A stretch of 64,000 nt of DNA. Source: Sepiola atlantica. Taxonomy: Eukaryota; Mollusca; Cephalopoda; Sepiida; Sepiolidae. The notes under the pieces were generated by a model that had not been told where the DNA came from, searched no databases, and worked only from the letters and a program-made list of their open reading frames with translations. Positions 48,581 through 60,449 of the stretch are shown one piece after another. The stretch is taken from the NCBI GenBank assembly GCA_963556195.1, contig OY744520.1:147780929-147844928 (forward strand). Reading direction: 5' to 3'. A program made the position numbers and the translations under genes. Position 1 is the first letter of the stretch; each line of letters starts with the position of its first letter.

Positions 48581-48647
48581 AAATATATATATATATATTA
48601 ATAAATATATATATACATATATATATATATATACATATATATATATG
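48581..48647. repeat. (CT)n-(TA)n microsatellite
   Basis: CT repeat passes into interrupted TA repeat. Confidence 0.95.
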
Positions 48648-48667
48648 GGAAGAGAAGGATGAAGGTA

Positions 48668-48750
48668 ATCCGACGTGATGGGAAAATGAAAAAGGAAAAC
48701 CAAAAAATGGATGTTTTTTATGTGTACATCAACGTTTTGTCTTTATTTAT
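48668..48750 (-). mobile_element. Penelope-like terminal repeat with broken hammerhead (minus)
   Basis: 48668-48750 is the inverted near-copy of 50333-50412. On the minus strand TTATAAATAAAGACAAAACG and TTGATGTACACATAAAAAAC are retained, but GAAA has become AAAA and the CTGATGA side is replaced by the coding sequence of the element. The ribozyme is therefore cut in half by the junction. Confidence 0.75.
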
Positions 48751-49515
48751 AAGCCGGCATGGGATGTGGGTGTTTTTTGGAAATGTCTGGATGTGTTTAA
48801 AGTTTGTTTTATGGATTGAGATGTGGTTTGTACTGTTGGAATGCCTAGTTTGTTAAGCGTGTTGCATATGGATGTGTTATTGGAATGCGTGGGTAGGAGA
48901 AGGGGTCTGTCTATGAGAGAGGTGTTAGGAGTTTGATTTTTTTGTGTGGTGTTTCTGGAGAATATTTGGAAGGCTTTTTTCTTGGCATTTAATATAAAAT
49001 GTGTGGGGTATTCCAATGTTTTTAGGGAATTAAAAATGTACTTTATTTCTTCATCTATGTGTGGGGGCTACATATTTTAAGGGCGCGTAGGAAGAAGCCT
49101 ATAATTATACCTGTTTTGATCTTGCTATGGTGGTGGGAGTAGAAATGTATGTAGTCATTTTTGTGAGTGTTTATTGCGGTGTACCTTAAATTCTAGTTTG
49201 TTGTTGGACTTAATTATAAGAGTATCAAGGAAGGGAATAGAACCGTTTATTTCAGTCTCATGGGTGAATTTTATGGAGGGTTCTACTGTGTTGAGTTTAT
49301 TTTTAACATGATTGATTTGTATGTTTTTGGGGAGGAAAATTAAAATATCATCTATGTATCTAAAGTATTCGATGTTAGGGGGTAGTCTATATTTGAAAGG
49401 ACCGGATTCTAAGAATTCTAAAAAGAGGCAGGCCAATACACCGCTAAGGGGGTTGCCCATGGGGTATATTTGCCTGCCTCAACGAAATGGTTTCTTTAAC
49501 CTATCACCCTTAATA
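48747..49515 (-). pseudogene. Penelope-like element reverse transcriptase remnant
   Basis: On the minus strand: RQIYPMGNPLSGVLACLFLE (the MGNPLSG motif), FKYRLPPNIEYFRYIDDILI with the catalytic YIDD intact, KLNTVEPSIKFTHE, GSIPFLDTLI, LEFKVHRNKH, and after a frameshift HFYSHHHSKIKTGIIIGFFL. This is the standard order of Penelope-like RTs. The 48747-49016 frame is the linker and ends SHAGL, just where the GIY-YIG domain (usually reached through HAGVYKI-like sequence) should start; that domain is missing. N-terminal RT is lost before 49515. RT copies its RNA at a nicked target; this copy is dead. Confidence 0.85.
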
Positions 49516-50320
49516 AGCAAGATCATCCTCACAGAACAAAGACTCTTGCCTGATCATAGTTAACTTTTATTTTCATCTCCAACCTTTATGACACTCTTCC
49601 ATTTACTCACACCCTTCCTTTTTCTCCTTGAATCTTCATTTTCTCCTTACTTTTTCCGTTTTTCCCTCACATTTTTAACACTGCAGTCCAAATAAACTTT
49701 CTCATGTTCCAAATATTTCAAATATTCCATACCCACCCTTTCAATCACCGCCCTCCTCCACTCCTCCAATCCCTCACTCATTGCTATCATTTTCCAAATA
49801 TTTCAAATATTTCACACCCTATCACAACAAATCCTCCCTCTCCCCCTCTCAACTATTTTATCCCATACCCCTTCTTAAATTCAGTCATTTTCTCAAAACG
49901 CTCTCTAAGACGATAACTTTCGCCCATCCACCAAAATCACACCCATCCCCTCCCTCTCTACCCATCCTCCTTTCCCTGCATACACCCCCCATACACACAC
50001 ATTCCAACTTACTTTTCCCCTTCAATCTTGACCGCAGCTATCTGGTCAAACACCTCCCTCCCCCCTCTTCCTCCACTCCCTCTCTGCCATCCACTTTACC
50101 CCTGCTCATCCCCCACCTCTTTCTCTTACCACCAGCCACAGTAGTCCTTGCTCACCCTATCCTTCCATTTTTTCCCCACTCATTTTCTTCAACATTCATT
50201 TTTATTCTCCAACAAGTACGGACGTCCACCCAGTAGTGGCCATTATTTCATTTTATTTTCCCTCCCAATATGTCTACCCTACATGTATCTGTACTTGCAT
50301 GACATTTTTTCTCTATATTA
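49515..50320 (+). other. C/T-rich DNA between Penelope RT and the right terminal repeat
   Basis: It is strongly pyrimidine-rich on the plus strand with repeats of CAAATATTTCAAATATT. The Pro/Ser/Leu-rich frames (49704-49916, 49781-50236) look compositional. It probably is the untranslated part of a plus-oriented Penelope-like terminal region. Confidence 0.45.
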
Positions 50321-50321
50321 T

Positions 50322-50362
50322 CATCCTGATGAAGTCTTATAAATAAAGACGAAACGTTGATG
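50322..50362 (+). ncRNA. hammerhead ribozyme with intact core in a Penelope-like terminal repeat
   Basis: CATC (50322-50325, stem I), CTGATGA (50326-50332), stem II GTCTT (50334-50338) pairing AAGAC (50346-50350) across ATAAATA, GAAA (50351-50354) starting the self-complementary ACGT (minimal stem III), T358 as cleavage-site base, then GATG (50359-50362) pairing CATC. One extra A (50333) lies between the core and stem II. Hammerheads with tiny stem III are known from Penelope-like elements and are thought to work as dimers. All invariant bases are present. Activity is predicted, not shown. Confidence 0.82.
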
Positions 50363-50407
50363 TACACATAAAAAACATCCATTTTTTGGTTTTCCTTTTT
50401 CATTTTC

Positions 50408-50412
<5 letters not shown>
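50333..50412 (+). mobile_element. Penelope-like terminal repeat (right, plus)
   Basis: It is the inverted partner of 48668-50's left copy (48668-48750): ACATAAAAAACATCC, ATTTTTTGGTTTTCC, TTTTTCATTTTCCCAT. It ends directly at (TA)n. Confidence 0.8.

Positions 50413-50461
<49 letters not shown>
50411..50461. repeat. (TA)n microsatellite
   Basis: About 50 bp of TA repeat at the end of the Penelope-like terminal repeat. Confidence 0.95.
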
Positions 50462-50467
<6 letters not shown>

Positions 50468-50869
50468 GGGTGATAAATGACATGTAAATCTAGGCGATAA
50501 AGTAGTCATAGTATTGCCAATATTACATTTTTGCATTGTAATTAATAAAAGTACAATTTCACACTAGGAAGGTGAACTCATAATATTCATTTATAGAGAG
50601 TTGATTTTTAGCAACGAAATTAATATTTTTCTTATAATGATATTTTAATAATAAATACTAAATCCGATAATAGTTGAAACACGCCGCTATCGATATCATG
50701 TTCTTCAGACCTATCCACCACTAACTACTTATATAATTATATCTGGGAGAAAGGGTTTGATGGTCGAGAATACATTGGCTGATAGAGAACGTTTGTGATG
50801 CATCTCTTTGTACTAAACGTTATGAAAAGGCATAATATGTCGAAAACTATTCTCCTATGAAGAGAGATG

Positions 50870-51480
50870 CTCTGATTCTATGCAATATTAGAGCCATCAC
50901 ATCACCAGATAATATTGCAGGAATAAATCCATATTGTTTGTCATAAAGTAGATTAGTTTTGCTGCGGTGATTGACAACTTCTTGTTTTATGACAGATTCA
51001 AACAATGTATTCATGACACACATGAGACGTTTCGGTCTGTACTAAGATGTACGATACTGACCACTAGTTTAATACCCGGCGTACATTCGTAATTTTCTTA
51101 AGAGATGGAAAGTATTTATCTGATAAGAAACAATTAAACACCTTTGTAAACATAGGAGCAATGTTGTCAGGACCAGTTTCTCTGCTGGTGTCAACGTTTT
51201 TGACAAGTTTGTTAACACGCAGGACAGATAGGTATATCATTTACAGTATTATCATTTAAAGTATTATCATTTAAAGTATTATCATTTAAAGTATTATCAT
51301 TTAAAGTATTATCATTAAAAGTATTTTCAGTGAAAAGAGAAAATTTGGGAAGTTAGTAGGCATGATCGCACAGGTGGAATTTGAAAATTCTACCATTTGC
51401 AAAAAGGTAGGCTTTGTTTAATGTTGAGGAAATCACCTCTCGTTCATTAATGATGATTGGAATATAAGTCTTATATCTGT
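50870..51480 (-). pseudogene. LINE RT N-terminal remnant (minus)
   Basis: The minus strand near 51170-51085 reads GPDNIAPMFTKVFNCFLSDK, then YFPSLKKITNV, the GPDGIPP...LF..SL..G.FP..WK..NV block found at the N-terminal side of CR1/Jockey-type RTs. Frames further upstream (to about 51480) read NEREVISSTLNKAYLFANG, consistent with the linker before RT. The catalytic core and 3' end are missing, so this is an internal piece, interrupted by a 15-bp tandem repeat at 51.24 kb. Confidence 0.6.
51235..51330. repeat. 15-bp tandem repeat, about 6 units
   Basis: GTATTATCATTTAAA starts at 51246, 51261, 51276, 51291 and 51306, with diverged edges. It interrupts the LINE remnant. Confidence 0.95.
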
Positions 51481-52232
51481 TTAATATATGTTTGTTATTA
51501 TTTAAAGCTCCCTCTATTCATCAACTCTGGATTTAAAAAATGAAGCATAAGACTATTTTCCATTTGCTATAAACTATTACAAGAATTATTTTGTAGTTTT
51601 AAAGGCGGCTTTAGTTTCAGGGCGATATCCACACCAATTTTCATTCGATTCAATTTTATGTGATTTGTGTACCAAAAAAACGGCAGCTTCATTGCCTCGC
51701 TGTTGTTAACGGGCAAATGTCAATTCAACAAAAAATGCATGAGAACATCCACTAAGCTCAGTGTTTGATGGGACATAGTAATTTTGATATTTTGCTAAGA
51801 TCGGCCATTATTGCCTGTTACGCTCGTTGACAGGCACGTGTACAATTGCATAGTTTATTGTTGTTAAACAAGTTAGACTCTGCATAAAGCTCACTAATAT
51901 CGTGCTTCAGAATTGGCTGGTCTGCATCATGTCCTCTTTGTTGATCGCAGCTCTTTGTTTACCTGTGAGATTGAAGGTGTTTGCCTCGACTCCAAGAGCA
52001 GCATCGCTCAGCGGTTGCATGCGAATTCGGGGAAGGTTTGGCCCAGAACGTACAAAGGAGTTGCGCAGAAGATACAACTGTGACTTTCACTCCGTTGTTC
52101 TGCAAGTTCGCGCCTGATACGACTTTGTTTGCTACGCGCAGGGACGACCAGGAGACAACAGATACTGATGCTGACTCCACTGTGATTTTCACTAGAACCC
52201 TGTTAGCTGAGTAGCTCTGACACTACCACTAC
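51480..52232. other. DNA upstream of the U2-headed element
   Basis: It could be the decayed endonuclease-side part of the minus LINE at 50.9 kb, but I cannot show this. 51900-52230 is less AT-rich and carries overlapping 70-77-codon frames on both strands without recognised domains. Confidence 0.35.
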
Positions 52233-52545
52233 TATCTTTTGGCTAAGATCAAAGTGTAGTATCTGTTCCGATGGATACTGCACGCCTGTCCTGTGCAGTT
52301 CTAGGAGGTCCACCCTCCCAGGCTTTGCCTCCCCTCTTTGAGGAGGAGTAAGTTAATTGCTTACTGCTTGAGGCGCCCCTACCGGGGAATGCCGACGGGG
52401 CTGCCCAGGCAATTTTTGATGGTCAGAGTGCTCACCTCTCGAGCGCTGGCTTTTCAACCCCCACTTTCCGACCCGACCTTGGGTCACATCTTACTTGTGG
52501 GAGTAGGATAAAACTGGCCTTGTGCCTAACTCCTGGAGTAAATAA
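52233..52545 (+). mobile_element. U2 snRNA-headed retroposon, copy 3
   Basis: The head CTTTTGGCTAAGATCAAAGT and GTAGTATCTGTTCCGATGG matches copies 1 and 2 at 36 kb; the first five or so bases are lost. The body follows in the same order (CTGTGCAGTTCTAGGAGG, GGCGCCCCTACCGGGGAATG, CCAGGCAATTTTTGA) and the tail ends CCTAACTCCTGGAGTAAAT. It is in the opposite orientation to the pair at 36 kb. CAATTTTTGA, with an adjacent stem, resembles the Sm site and 3' stem region of snRNAs such as U4. Confidence 0.82.
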
Positions 52546-53032
52546 TACTACCACGGTGAGATAAGGTTGTACTTTATGAAGGTGACTCTGCTTTCCTTGA
52601 ACTTGTGGGGGTATTATTATTTTGTCTTATTGACTTCTAATATATAAAGTGCAAACATGTGTGTGTATGCTTTGATGTTCGGATGTTATTATGTTTGTAT
52701 GTGCAGCTAAAATTTTTAAAAAATAGCAACAATAATAAAAAAAAATTCATAGTATTTTGACCGGCGATGCTTTGCTTGAATAATATCTAACATTTACAAA
52801 GATTGATTCATTTTCTGGCTGTCAACTGGAGCAGATTTAGTAAGGGGGGAGTCAGCTATTTACACTTTAAATTCAATGTAATTATGTATTAATTTGGAAA
52901 ACCAATTATATAATGTAGTTATTTGTAAAAACTGCAAGTCATTCAATGAATTCGACCGAAAATAACATCAAAATGAAGCGGTGATTGTTGGAGGGGAAAT
53001 TGAAAATTAATAGCTTCTAATTATGGGAAAAT

Positions 53033-53053
53033 CACAGTGTAGTACCTGTTCTG
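53033..53053 (+). other. short U2-like segment
   Basis: CACAGTGTAGTACCTGTTCT matches the U2-type head with two changes; no body follows. It may be a remnant of the same family or chance. Confidence 0.3.
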
Positions 53054-53084
53054 ATTTAACACTCAGTCTCCTTTTTTATTTTGT

Positions 53085-53345
53085 CTTCTTCTTCTTCTTC
53101 TTCTTCTTCTTCTTCTTCTTCTTCTTCTTCTTCTTCTTTATTAGTGCTCTGTGGGTTTCCTTAATTTGATTTGAGTGTTTCAGTAGCGCTCTGAAGGCAT
53201 CCTTAGTGTTTTTTTTCATTCCCCATTAATTAAAAACATAGCGGAAGGGTTTTTTTTCTTTTTTTCTTCTTTTTTCTTCTTTTTTCTTCTTCTTCTTTTT
53301 TTTTCTTCTTCATCTTTTTCTTCTTTTTTTCTTCCTCTGTTTTTC
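53085..53345. repeat. (CTT)n and T-rich low complexity
   Basis: Pure (CTT)n at 53085-53138, then TTTTTCTTCTT irregular repeats at 53250-53345. Confidence 0.95.
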
Positions 53346-53499
53346 TTCTTATTATTGATTAGTGCTTTGCATGTTTCCTTGATTTTATTTAAGTGTTTCA
53401 GCAGTGCAATAAAGGCATATTGAGTCTTATTGCCCGCACATAAAAAAATTGATTTCTTTAAAATATATAGCTAAGGGAACTTTGTTTTAGTAGTGCTGT

Positions 53500-54060
53500 C
53501 GAGGTGTCGTTAATTTTAAAAGTGCTCATTATCCTTAATAGAGCAGGTGTGTTTAAACAAGATAAATGACTCCATTCTTTTTATACGGAATCTATAATTC
53601 AAAGTGCTTAATATCATGAATAGAGTACATAGTAACCGAAAAGCACTGAAAAAGTGCTCGATATCGTAGATAGAGCAGGTCTCTTTAAACACAGTGTTTC
53701 CTGAGGCAAGGCACTTCTATATTAACGGATGTCATAATCCAAAGTGATCAATATCTTGGATAGTAGGTGGGTGGCAAAAACTTAGTTTTGGTAGTGCTCT
53801 GAAGGCCTCCTTAATTTTAAAATTGCTCATTATCCTTGATAGAGCTGGTATGTTTAAACGAGGTGCTTAATATGCAGAATAGAGCAGGTAGTAATCCCAA
53901 AATGCTTAAAAGAGTTCTCCATATCCCAGATAGAGCAAGTGTATTGCACGGAAGCCATAATCCGAAATTCTCAATATCCTGGATACAGTAGGCAGCGTTG
54001 CCCGGAAGAAAGAACTTTTTCGTCCTTTGTTATTATATTGTATACAAGCAAAGGTACATG
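53500..54060. repeat. diverged AAGTGCTCAATATCC satellite-like repeat
   Basis: Words of the form AAAGTGCTCATTATCCTTAA or AAGTGCTTAATATC, followed by ATAGAGCAGGT, recur about nine times between 53515 and 53990 at irregular spacing of 50-100 bp, with echoes at 53127-53215 and 55918. The common unit is roughly AAGTGCTCAATATCCTGGAT. Confidence 0.7.
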
Positions 54061-54409
54061 GTGTTGCCCAGAAATCATAATAATAATACAGTATATCAGG
54101 TAATTTGGTATAAGTTAGTCAATTCCAAGTACCCAATATCCTGAAATAAGCTGTTTTCTCACCTGCACACCTCCCCTCTTCTGAACATAAGTTTGTATTG
54201 AAAGAAATACTTTCGCATTCCTTAACAGCACCTCTTATGAACATGAGTTTGTAGTGAAGGAAGAGTATCTCAATCTCCATTTGCACTTCTTCTAAACATG
54301 AGTATGTAGTGAAGGTGTTAGAGTCGGAGGTTTAAGAAAAAGGTTTGGGAAAGATTCAGCGTTGAAGGCTTGGGAAGGAGTCATTTTATTCATTTGTATT
54401 TTTATCTAA

Positions 54410-55545
54410 TTTTTTAATTCATTTTTCATTAATGTTTTACTTCTTTTTTACATTCCTATATAAAATATTCATTTTTTCATTCATTTTTCAATCATTTTTT
54501 AATTCATTTATTTCTTTCGTTCATTTTTTATTTATTTTTCATAATTCAATAATTTTTTCATTCATTTTTCATTCATTTTTTCCATTTATTATTTTTCAAT
54601 TATCATCCATTCCTTAATTGTTTTAATTCAATTTACATTCATTTTTTTACATTCTATTTTTCATTTATTTTTTCATTCGTTTTAAATTCTTTTTTTATTA
54701 ATTATTTAAACTTTCAAATTTATTCATTCATTTATTTATTCATTCATTTTGTTATTTTTTAAATTCAATTTTGTTTTCATCTATTTTTTCTATTCCCTTT
54801 ATCATTCATTTTTTAATTCATCATTTTTCATTCATTTTTAATTTATTTTTTCATTTTTCATTTTTCATTCATTTTTAATTCCTTTATCTTCATAATTGAT
54901 TTTACATTCTTGTTGTTTTACATTATTTGTTTCATGATTTTTTAAATGTTTTATACTTTCTTATTCATTTATTTATCTAATTTTTTTTCATTTTTACCTT
55001 TAATTTTTTAATTCATATTTCAGGTTTTTTCATTCTTTTTGTGCAATTTTTCATCCATTTTTTTCATTTATTGTTTTTCATTTATTTTTTATTAATTATT
55101 TCATTCTTATTTTTTATTCATTTTTTCATACCATTTAAATGCTCTTATTCACTTATTTCTTCATATTTTCTTTCATTTTTTTTTATTCATGTTAGTTTAT
55201 TCATTTTCTAGTCAGCTTATTCAATTCTTTTATTCAAGTAATTTCATGTTTTTTCATTTACATTTTTCAATTTTTACTTTTCATTCATTTTTTATTCATT
55301 ATTCTTCATTCATCATTCATATATATGATCTTTTATTAAATTTTTTATTCAATTGTTTTATTCACTTTTTATACATGTTTTTATTCATTTTTGTCATTCA
55401 TTTGTTCATTTATTTTTATTCAGTTTTCTATTGTTTCCTTTCATTTTTAATTCATTAATTTTTATAAACTTCATCATTTAAATTGTAATTCATATTTCAC
55501 TCATTTTTTCATTCATTCGTTTAAATTCATATAAATAAATATGCT
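54410..55545. repeat. TTCATT-type low-complexity DNA, 1.1 kb
   Basis: Irregular repeats of TTCATTTTTTCATTCATTTT dominate this segment. Frames are Phe/Ser/Ile-rich artefacts. Confidence 0.92.
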
Positions 55546-55944
55546 AGATAAATCAGTTTGTATACCATAAGTGCTCTTAAAACGAGAGTAGAAAGTAGAC
55601 CTTAGGTTTATTCTCAGCTACCTCGTAACTCTCGCCTTCTTTTATTTTGTCCTTTACTCCTCACATTCCATGAACGATGTTTCTGACAAATGGGGAATTA
55701 TAGCTGTTTTCTGGGTCGGAATCCATCACAATAACATTTACCGTGTGATAGATTCTGACCTCCTTACATCAAGTAGCTTCATGCCTTTGTTAGTGCAAGT
55801 TTCATAAAAAGCGGTGATCAACACCCTCGAGAAACTAGATGTGTTCAAATACAGTGTTACCCGGTATGAATAACTACTCTGAGTTTGTCAAATGTTGTAT
55901 ACCCCAGGAGCCATAAGCCAAAGTGCTTAATATCCTTTATCTTC

Positions 55945-56790
<846 letters not shown>

Positions 56791-56799
56791 ATTATTTAT

Positions 56800-58020
56800 T
56801 TTCATACTTTGATTTTAACGGTACTCTCGACAGATAAAGAGAGAAAGAGACATAAGTTTTAATATAAAAGTGTTACACATGCTATTTAAGTTCTTCTATT
56901 TTGTTTTTCATGGCCTCGAGAAACGCCGCGTAGCCCTTCAAGCCTTTAGTACGAGTCAAAAAATAGTTCGTTTGTTTTAAAAATTACTAGATAACCTATG
57001 ATTTGCTTTTAGTCACGATGTATTATATATGTACTACAAGAACTATCAGAAAAAACCATATATATTGAGAAATGTATAGATATAGGGTAGGACACCACTC
57101 TTTATTATTCCTTCTCACTTCTCTCCGTTTTCTCATTCGCTTTTTTAACCTTTTTTTCATTTTCTATTTGGTAATGTAATTACCCATGGAGACCATATAA
57201 AATAATTATGATTATCATGGTTACGATTATAATGTTAATTCGTAATCGCTATTAAGATGTGGAAAGATTGGTTTACAAAATTGGGCTAATTGAATTTAGT
57301 TATAGTTTGGAATTTGATTAGTAATGGGATTTTGTAATCCGAATGTATTAACAGATGATGAGGTGATTTGAAACATGAACATGTGTCATATTTTGTTTGA
57401 AATAAGGAATGTGTGAAACCATAAACAATGTTGAAAAGTACAAATTGTGAATCGAAAACGTTGATGATTGTCACCGAATCGCGAGGACGCCTGAGCGTAT
57501 TATCTACTTGTTGGGCCGACAAGGAACTCACGGTACATGCAGAGATGAGTGTCAGAAATAAATAATATCGACAATATACTACAACTAAAAGCAAGTAATG
57601 AAAACACTTGTTGTATTTTCGAGTGTTCATGTGTAAACCAGCCTGTGGAACAAAATGCTTCGGAAAATGCGAAGAAAATTGCCCAACAGAAGAAAGACAG
57701 TTAAGAGTTTTTTGGGTCGTATGTAGCGTGGTATCTCTAACAAAAGTACTGGCTTTGTAACAAATACTTATGAGAACGCTTAACAATTTTAGGACCTTTA
57801 GTGAGGGTTACAATCTTTCTTACTTCTTTTTCTCTCTTTCAATTATGTACATCGGTCCGTTTGTCTAACTCTTTCTTAAATCATTCGCTTTTTATTTAGT
57901 TTTTTTTGTCTGTTTCTCCTAACATGTGAACCATCATGTATAGGTGAGTGTGCACAGTGACAAAAATAACACAATATATCATCATCCGAGTGTTAGAAGT
58001 ATACGATTCTTCTAATAGAA
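56800..58020. other. unique DNA with a 166-codon open frame
   Basis: The minus frame 57286-57786 is the longest non-repetitive frame in the window. It has a hydrophobic stretch (YLLLVVVYCRYYLFLTLISA) but no domain I recognise. Base composition is ordinary. It is probably a chance frame. Confidence 0.35.
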
Positions 58021-58740
58021 TACACGTAACTCTTCGAGTAACTGGTCGTCTTGATAACACTTTTTTTGCTTAAGTGGTAACACTCGCTTTTTTGGTTACA
58101 TGGCTGCCGCTATCGTTTTGCAGTGTCATCAACTGTGCATGGTGATTTTTATCGTCTATCTATGATATAATCGTTATTTGCTGTTATGACGTCATCATCG
58201 AAGTAATCTCCTTTCTCCGTTTTCATGCATGATGTCATCATTTGTTTCATTCATTAAAACAATCGGACAGACAAGCAGACACGTAAACCCATAAACAACA
58301 TTGACAGTTTTAGTCGTATATAATTTTTTAAAAACGATTAATTCCGATAAGGGATTAGAACGACTCGTTTATTTGTATCTGAGTAGAAGCGGTTGTCTTC
58401 GAGCTTTAGTTCTGTAGCAAGCCTCACTCTTCAACATGGTTCCCTTCGACATATGCAGCTTCTATTGTGCATAGGCGGCAAGTATTCCGTCGATACAACC
58501 GCTATAATTAAATATACAAAACTTTATAGCACAAAAACACAATCTTATGTGTGAAATAGTCGCAGCTTAATGTAAGTATACTGAGATAACCAGAAATCGC
58601 ATTGAGTCGCAGAAATTAGGAACTCGCGATTTTTGCAAAACCTATAATAGTTTGGTGAGCAATGAACAATTTTTCTACTATACACCAACGCTGGTTTCGC
58701 CTGCAAGCAGACGTATAAGGCTACACTTCTTGCCTAGATG
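58020..58740. promoter_or_regulatory. possible regulatory stretch with CRE
   Basis: 58187-58194 is a perfect TGACGTCA palindrome (cAMP-response element type), with near matches at 58230. ATGGCTGCCGC at 58100 resembles a YY1-type initiator word. No gene is recognised downstream. Two more TGACGTCA words occur at 61087 and 61577. Confidence 0.3.
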
Positions 58741-59149
58741 TTCACCATGAACTTTACCTTGAACTCTGTAAATACCTACCTCCAAAATGTCCCACTACAA
58801 ACAGAAACCACACTTGATGATCTAATCATCACCCATATCCATATTATGGATAAAATAATAAAAAAAGATTTAACACTACTAAAGCATGTACAACTGATCT
58901 GCTATAGTATTAAAAGTGTCCTGCTAAGCTGGACCTTGTAATGTCCAAACATTAAAATAAATGCATTGTCGAATTTCTTTTGGTAAATCGTCTCTGTGGT
59001 ACCAATATACGAATGAACTGACCCGCAAAATCATCGCACCATATTTTTTTCCTGCTCTTTATTACACTATTTGAATCATTAAGTAATCTAGCGATAATCC
59101 GTCACCCCGAAAATGCTAAATCTCGTTATGTATGTATTTAGAATATTCT

Positions 59150-59660
59150 CTGTTTTGCAGATATTATAACCGTCATCTCTGGACGCATATACCATACAAT
59201 GGACAGGGCTGTTGAATTAAGCACTGTAGCGGTTTATATATCTAAAGCCTTTGACAAGGTCTGCCATGAAAGTATTCTCAAAATATCAATTTGTACGAGA
59301 TTACATTACAATTATTTAAAAAAATCAAATCCGTTTTAGCTAAAACAAAAGTCCAGGTCGACCTAGATGGTCGAACATCTAAACAACATCACATTAATGC
59401 GGATGTTCTGCAGAGGTCGATCCTTGGACCTTTATCTTACCTGATTTTCATAAACTATCTCACTAATGAAATCGCGTCTGTGACGGGTATAACTGCTGAT
59501 GTCAACACGCCGTATTCCCGACATGAGGGCAAATCGAATGCACACATATCCAAGGAAATAGTCGAATCATTAGAAAATGACCCCCAGTCTGTCGTGAACT
59601 TTGCATCAGCAAGTATTAAGTTTCGCAATTTTTTGGATGGGGATTCATATTTTGTATAAT
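59150..59660 (+). pseudogene. LINE RT core remnant (plus)
   Basis: Near 59210-59280 frames read VAVYISKAFDKVCHESILK, matching RT motif A of the LINE copies at 7.1 and 18.2 kb. The 122-codon frame 59291-59659 reads VLQRSILGPLSYLIFINYLT (motif B) and ITADVNT at the catalytic C motif, where ITADDT/YADD is expected, so the second aspartate is lost. The downstream C-terminal RT tail is not found; sequence changes after 59660. Confidence 0.78.
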
Positions 59661-60235
59661 TTAGCTTATTTGGACAACTGTTCTTATCTTGGATCTTATT
59701 CTCACAACGTTTCGATCGATGTAACCTCTGACCTGCTTTAAGTGTGTCAAGTTACTCTCGTGGAGTAAATAAAGGGTTCCGTTCGAAATTCCGTACAGAT
59801 TACCGAGCTCAACAGATATATCCCCGAGTTCGACAAGACGCACATAAAGAAGGTCGGAAATTACATCGACCGAAATGTTGTGAGAATAAGATGAGAACAA
59901 TTGTCCAAATAATCAAAAATAATACAATCCAGCATTTTTTAAACTACCCGCGTCGTCAGCATTCCTTACTCGCCTACCCCGATCTCAAAAAACTTCCATG
60001 TAATTCTCAACATGGACACGTTGACCCCGGTCACGTGGCTTTACCTTTCTTTTATACTACGTATACCAAGGCGAACGGAATTCAACATATGTTCTGTTTT
60101 TTTCTTCTTCTTTCTGCCACAATTTCTTTTTATATGTTTCATTGTAAAATTCTGGGAAGATGGATATCTCATTTATGCTTCAATACTTTATTAATTCATG
60201 AAAACAATTCTATGCCCGAACTCTCTTCTTAAAAA
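59660..60235. other. unassigned DNA after the LINE core
   Basis: The 162-codon plus frame 59744-60232 has no recognised domain. A piece (ATTACCGAGCTCAAC... AATTACATCGACCG) looks coding-derived but could not be placed. Confidence 0.35.

Positions 60236-60236
<1 letters not shown>

Positions 60237-60268
<32 letters not shown>
60237..60268. repeat. (TA)n microsatellite
   Basis: About 32 bp of TA repeat. Confidence 0.95.
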
Positions 60269-60271
<3 letters not shown>

Positions 60272-60449
60272 GGTCTTAGTTACATTTTTCCACTTTTGTA
60301 AAGAATAATCATGTGTAAAGTGATTTTGCCTCCTCACTTTGATTTTTGTGCCAACAAATGAAGTATGATTTCTATTTCTAAGTCGGTTGAGTAGGGAAAA
60401 CCGATTTAACACTATTTCACTCATCAGACCTACATAAATAACGTTTTTA

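Noticed and set aside
49704..50236. Proline/serine-rich protein on the plus strand
   Set aside because: The sequence is pyrimidine-rich low-complexity DNA inside a Penelope-like terminal region.
57286..57786. 166-codon minus frame with hydrophobic stretch as a secreted or membrane protein
   Set aside because: No recognisable domain, no promoter or splice context that stands out, and a length possible by chance in 64 kb. Kept only as a note.
60395..60430. CTGATGAGTGAAAT on the minus strand as another hammerhead
   Set aside because: Only GT separates CTGATGA from GAAA, so no stem II can form, and no stem III or cleavage site follows.
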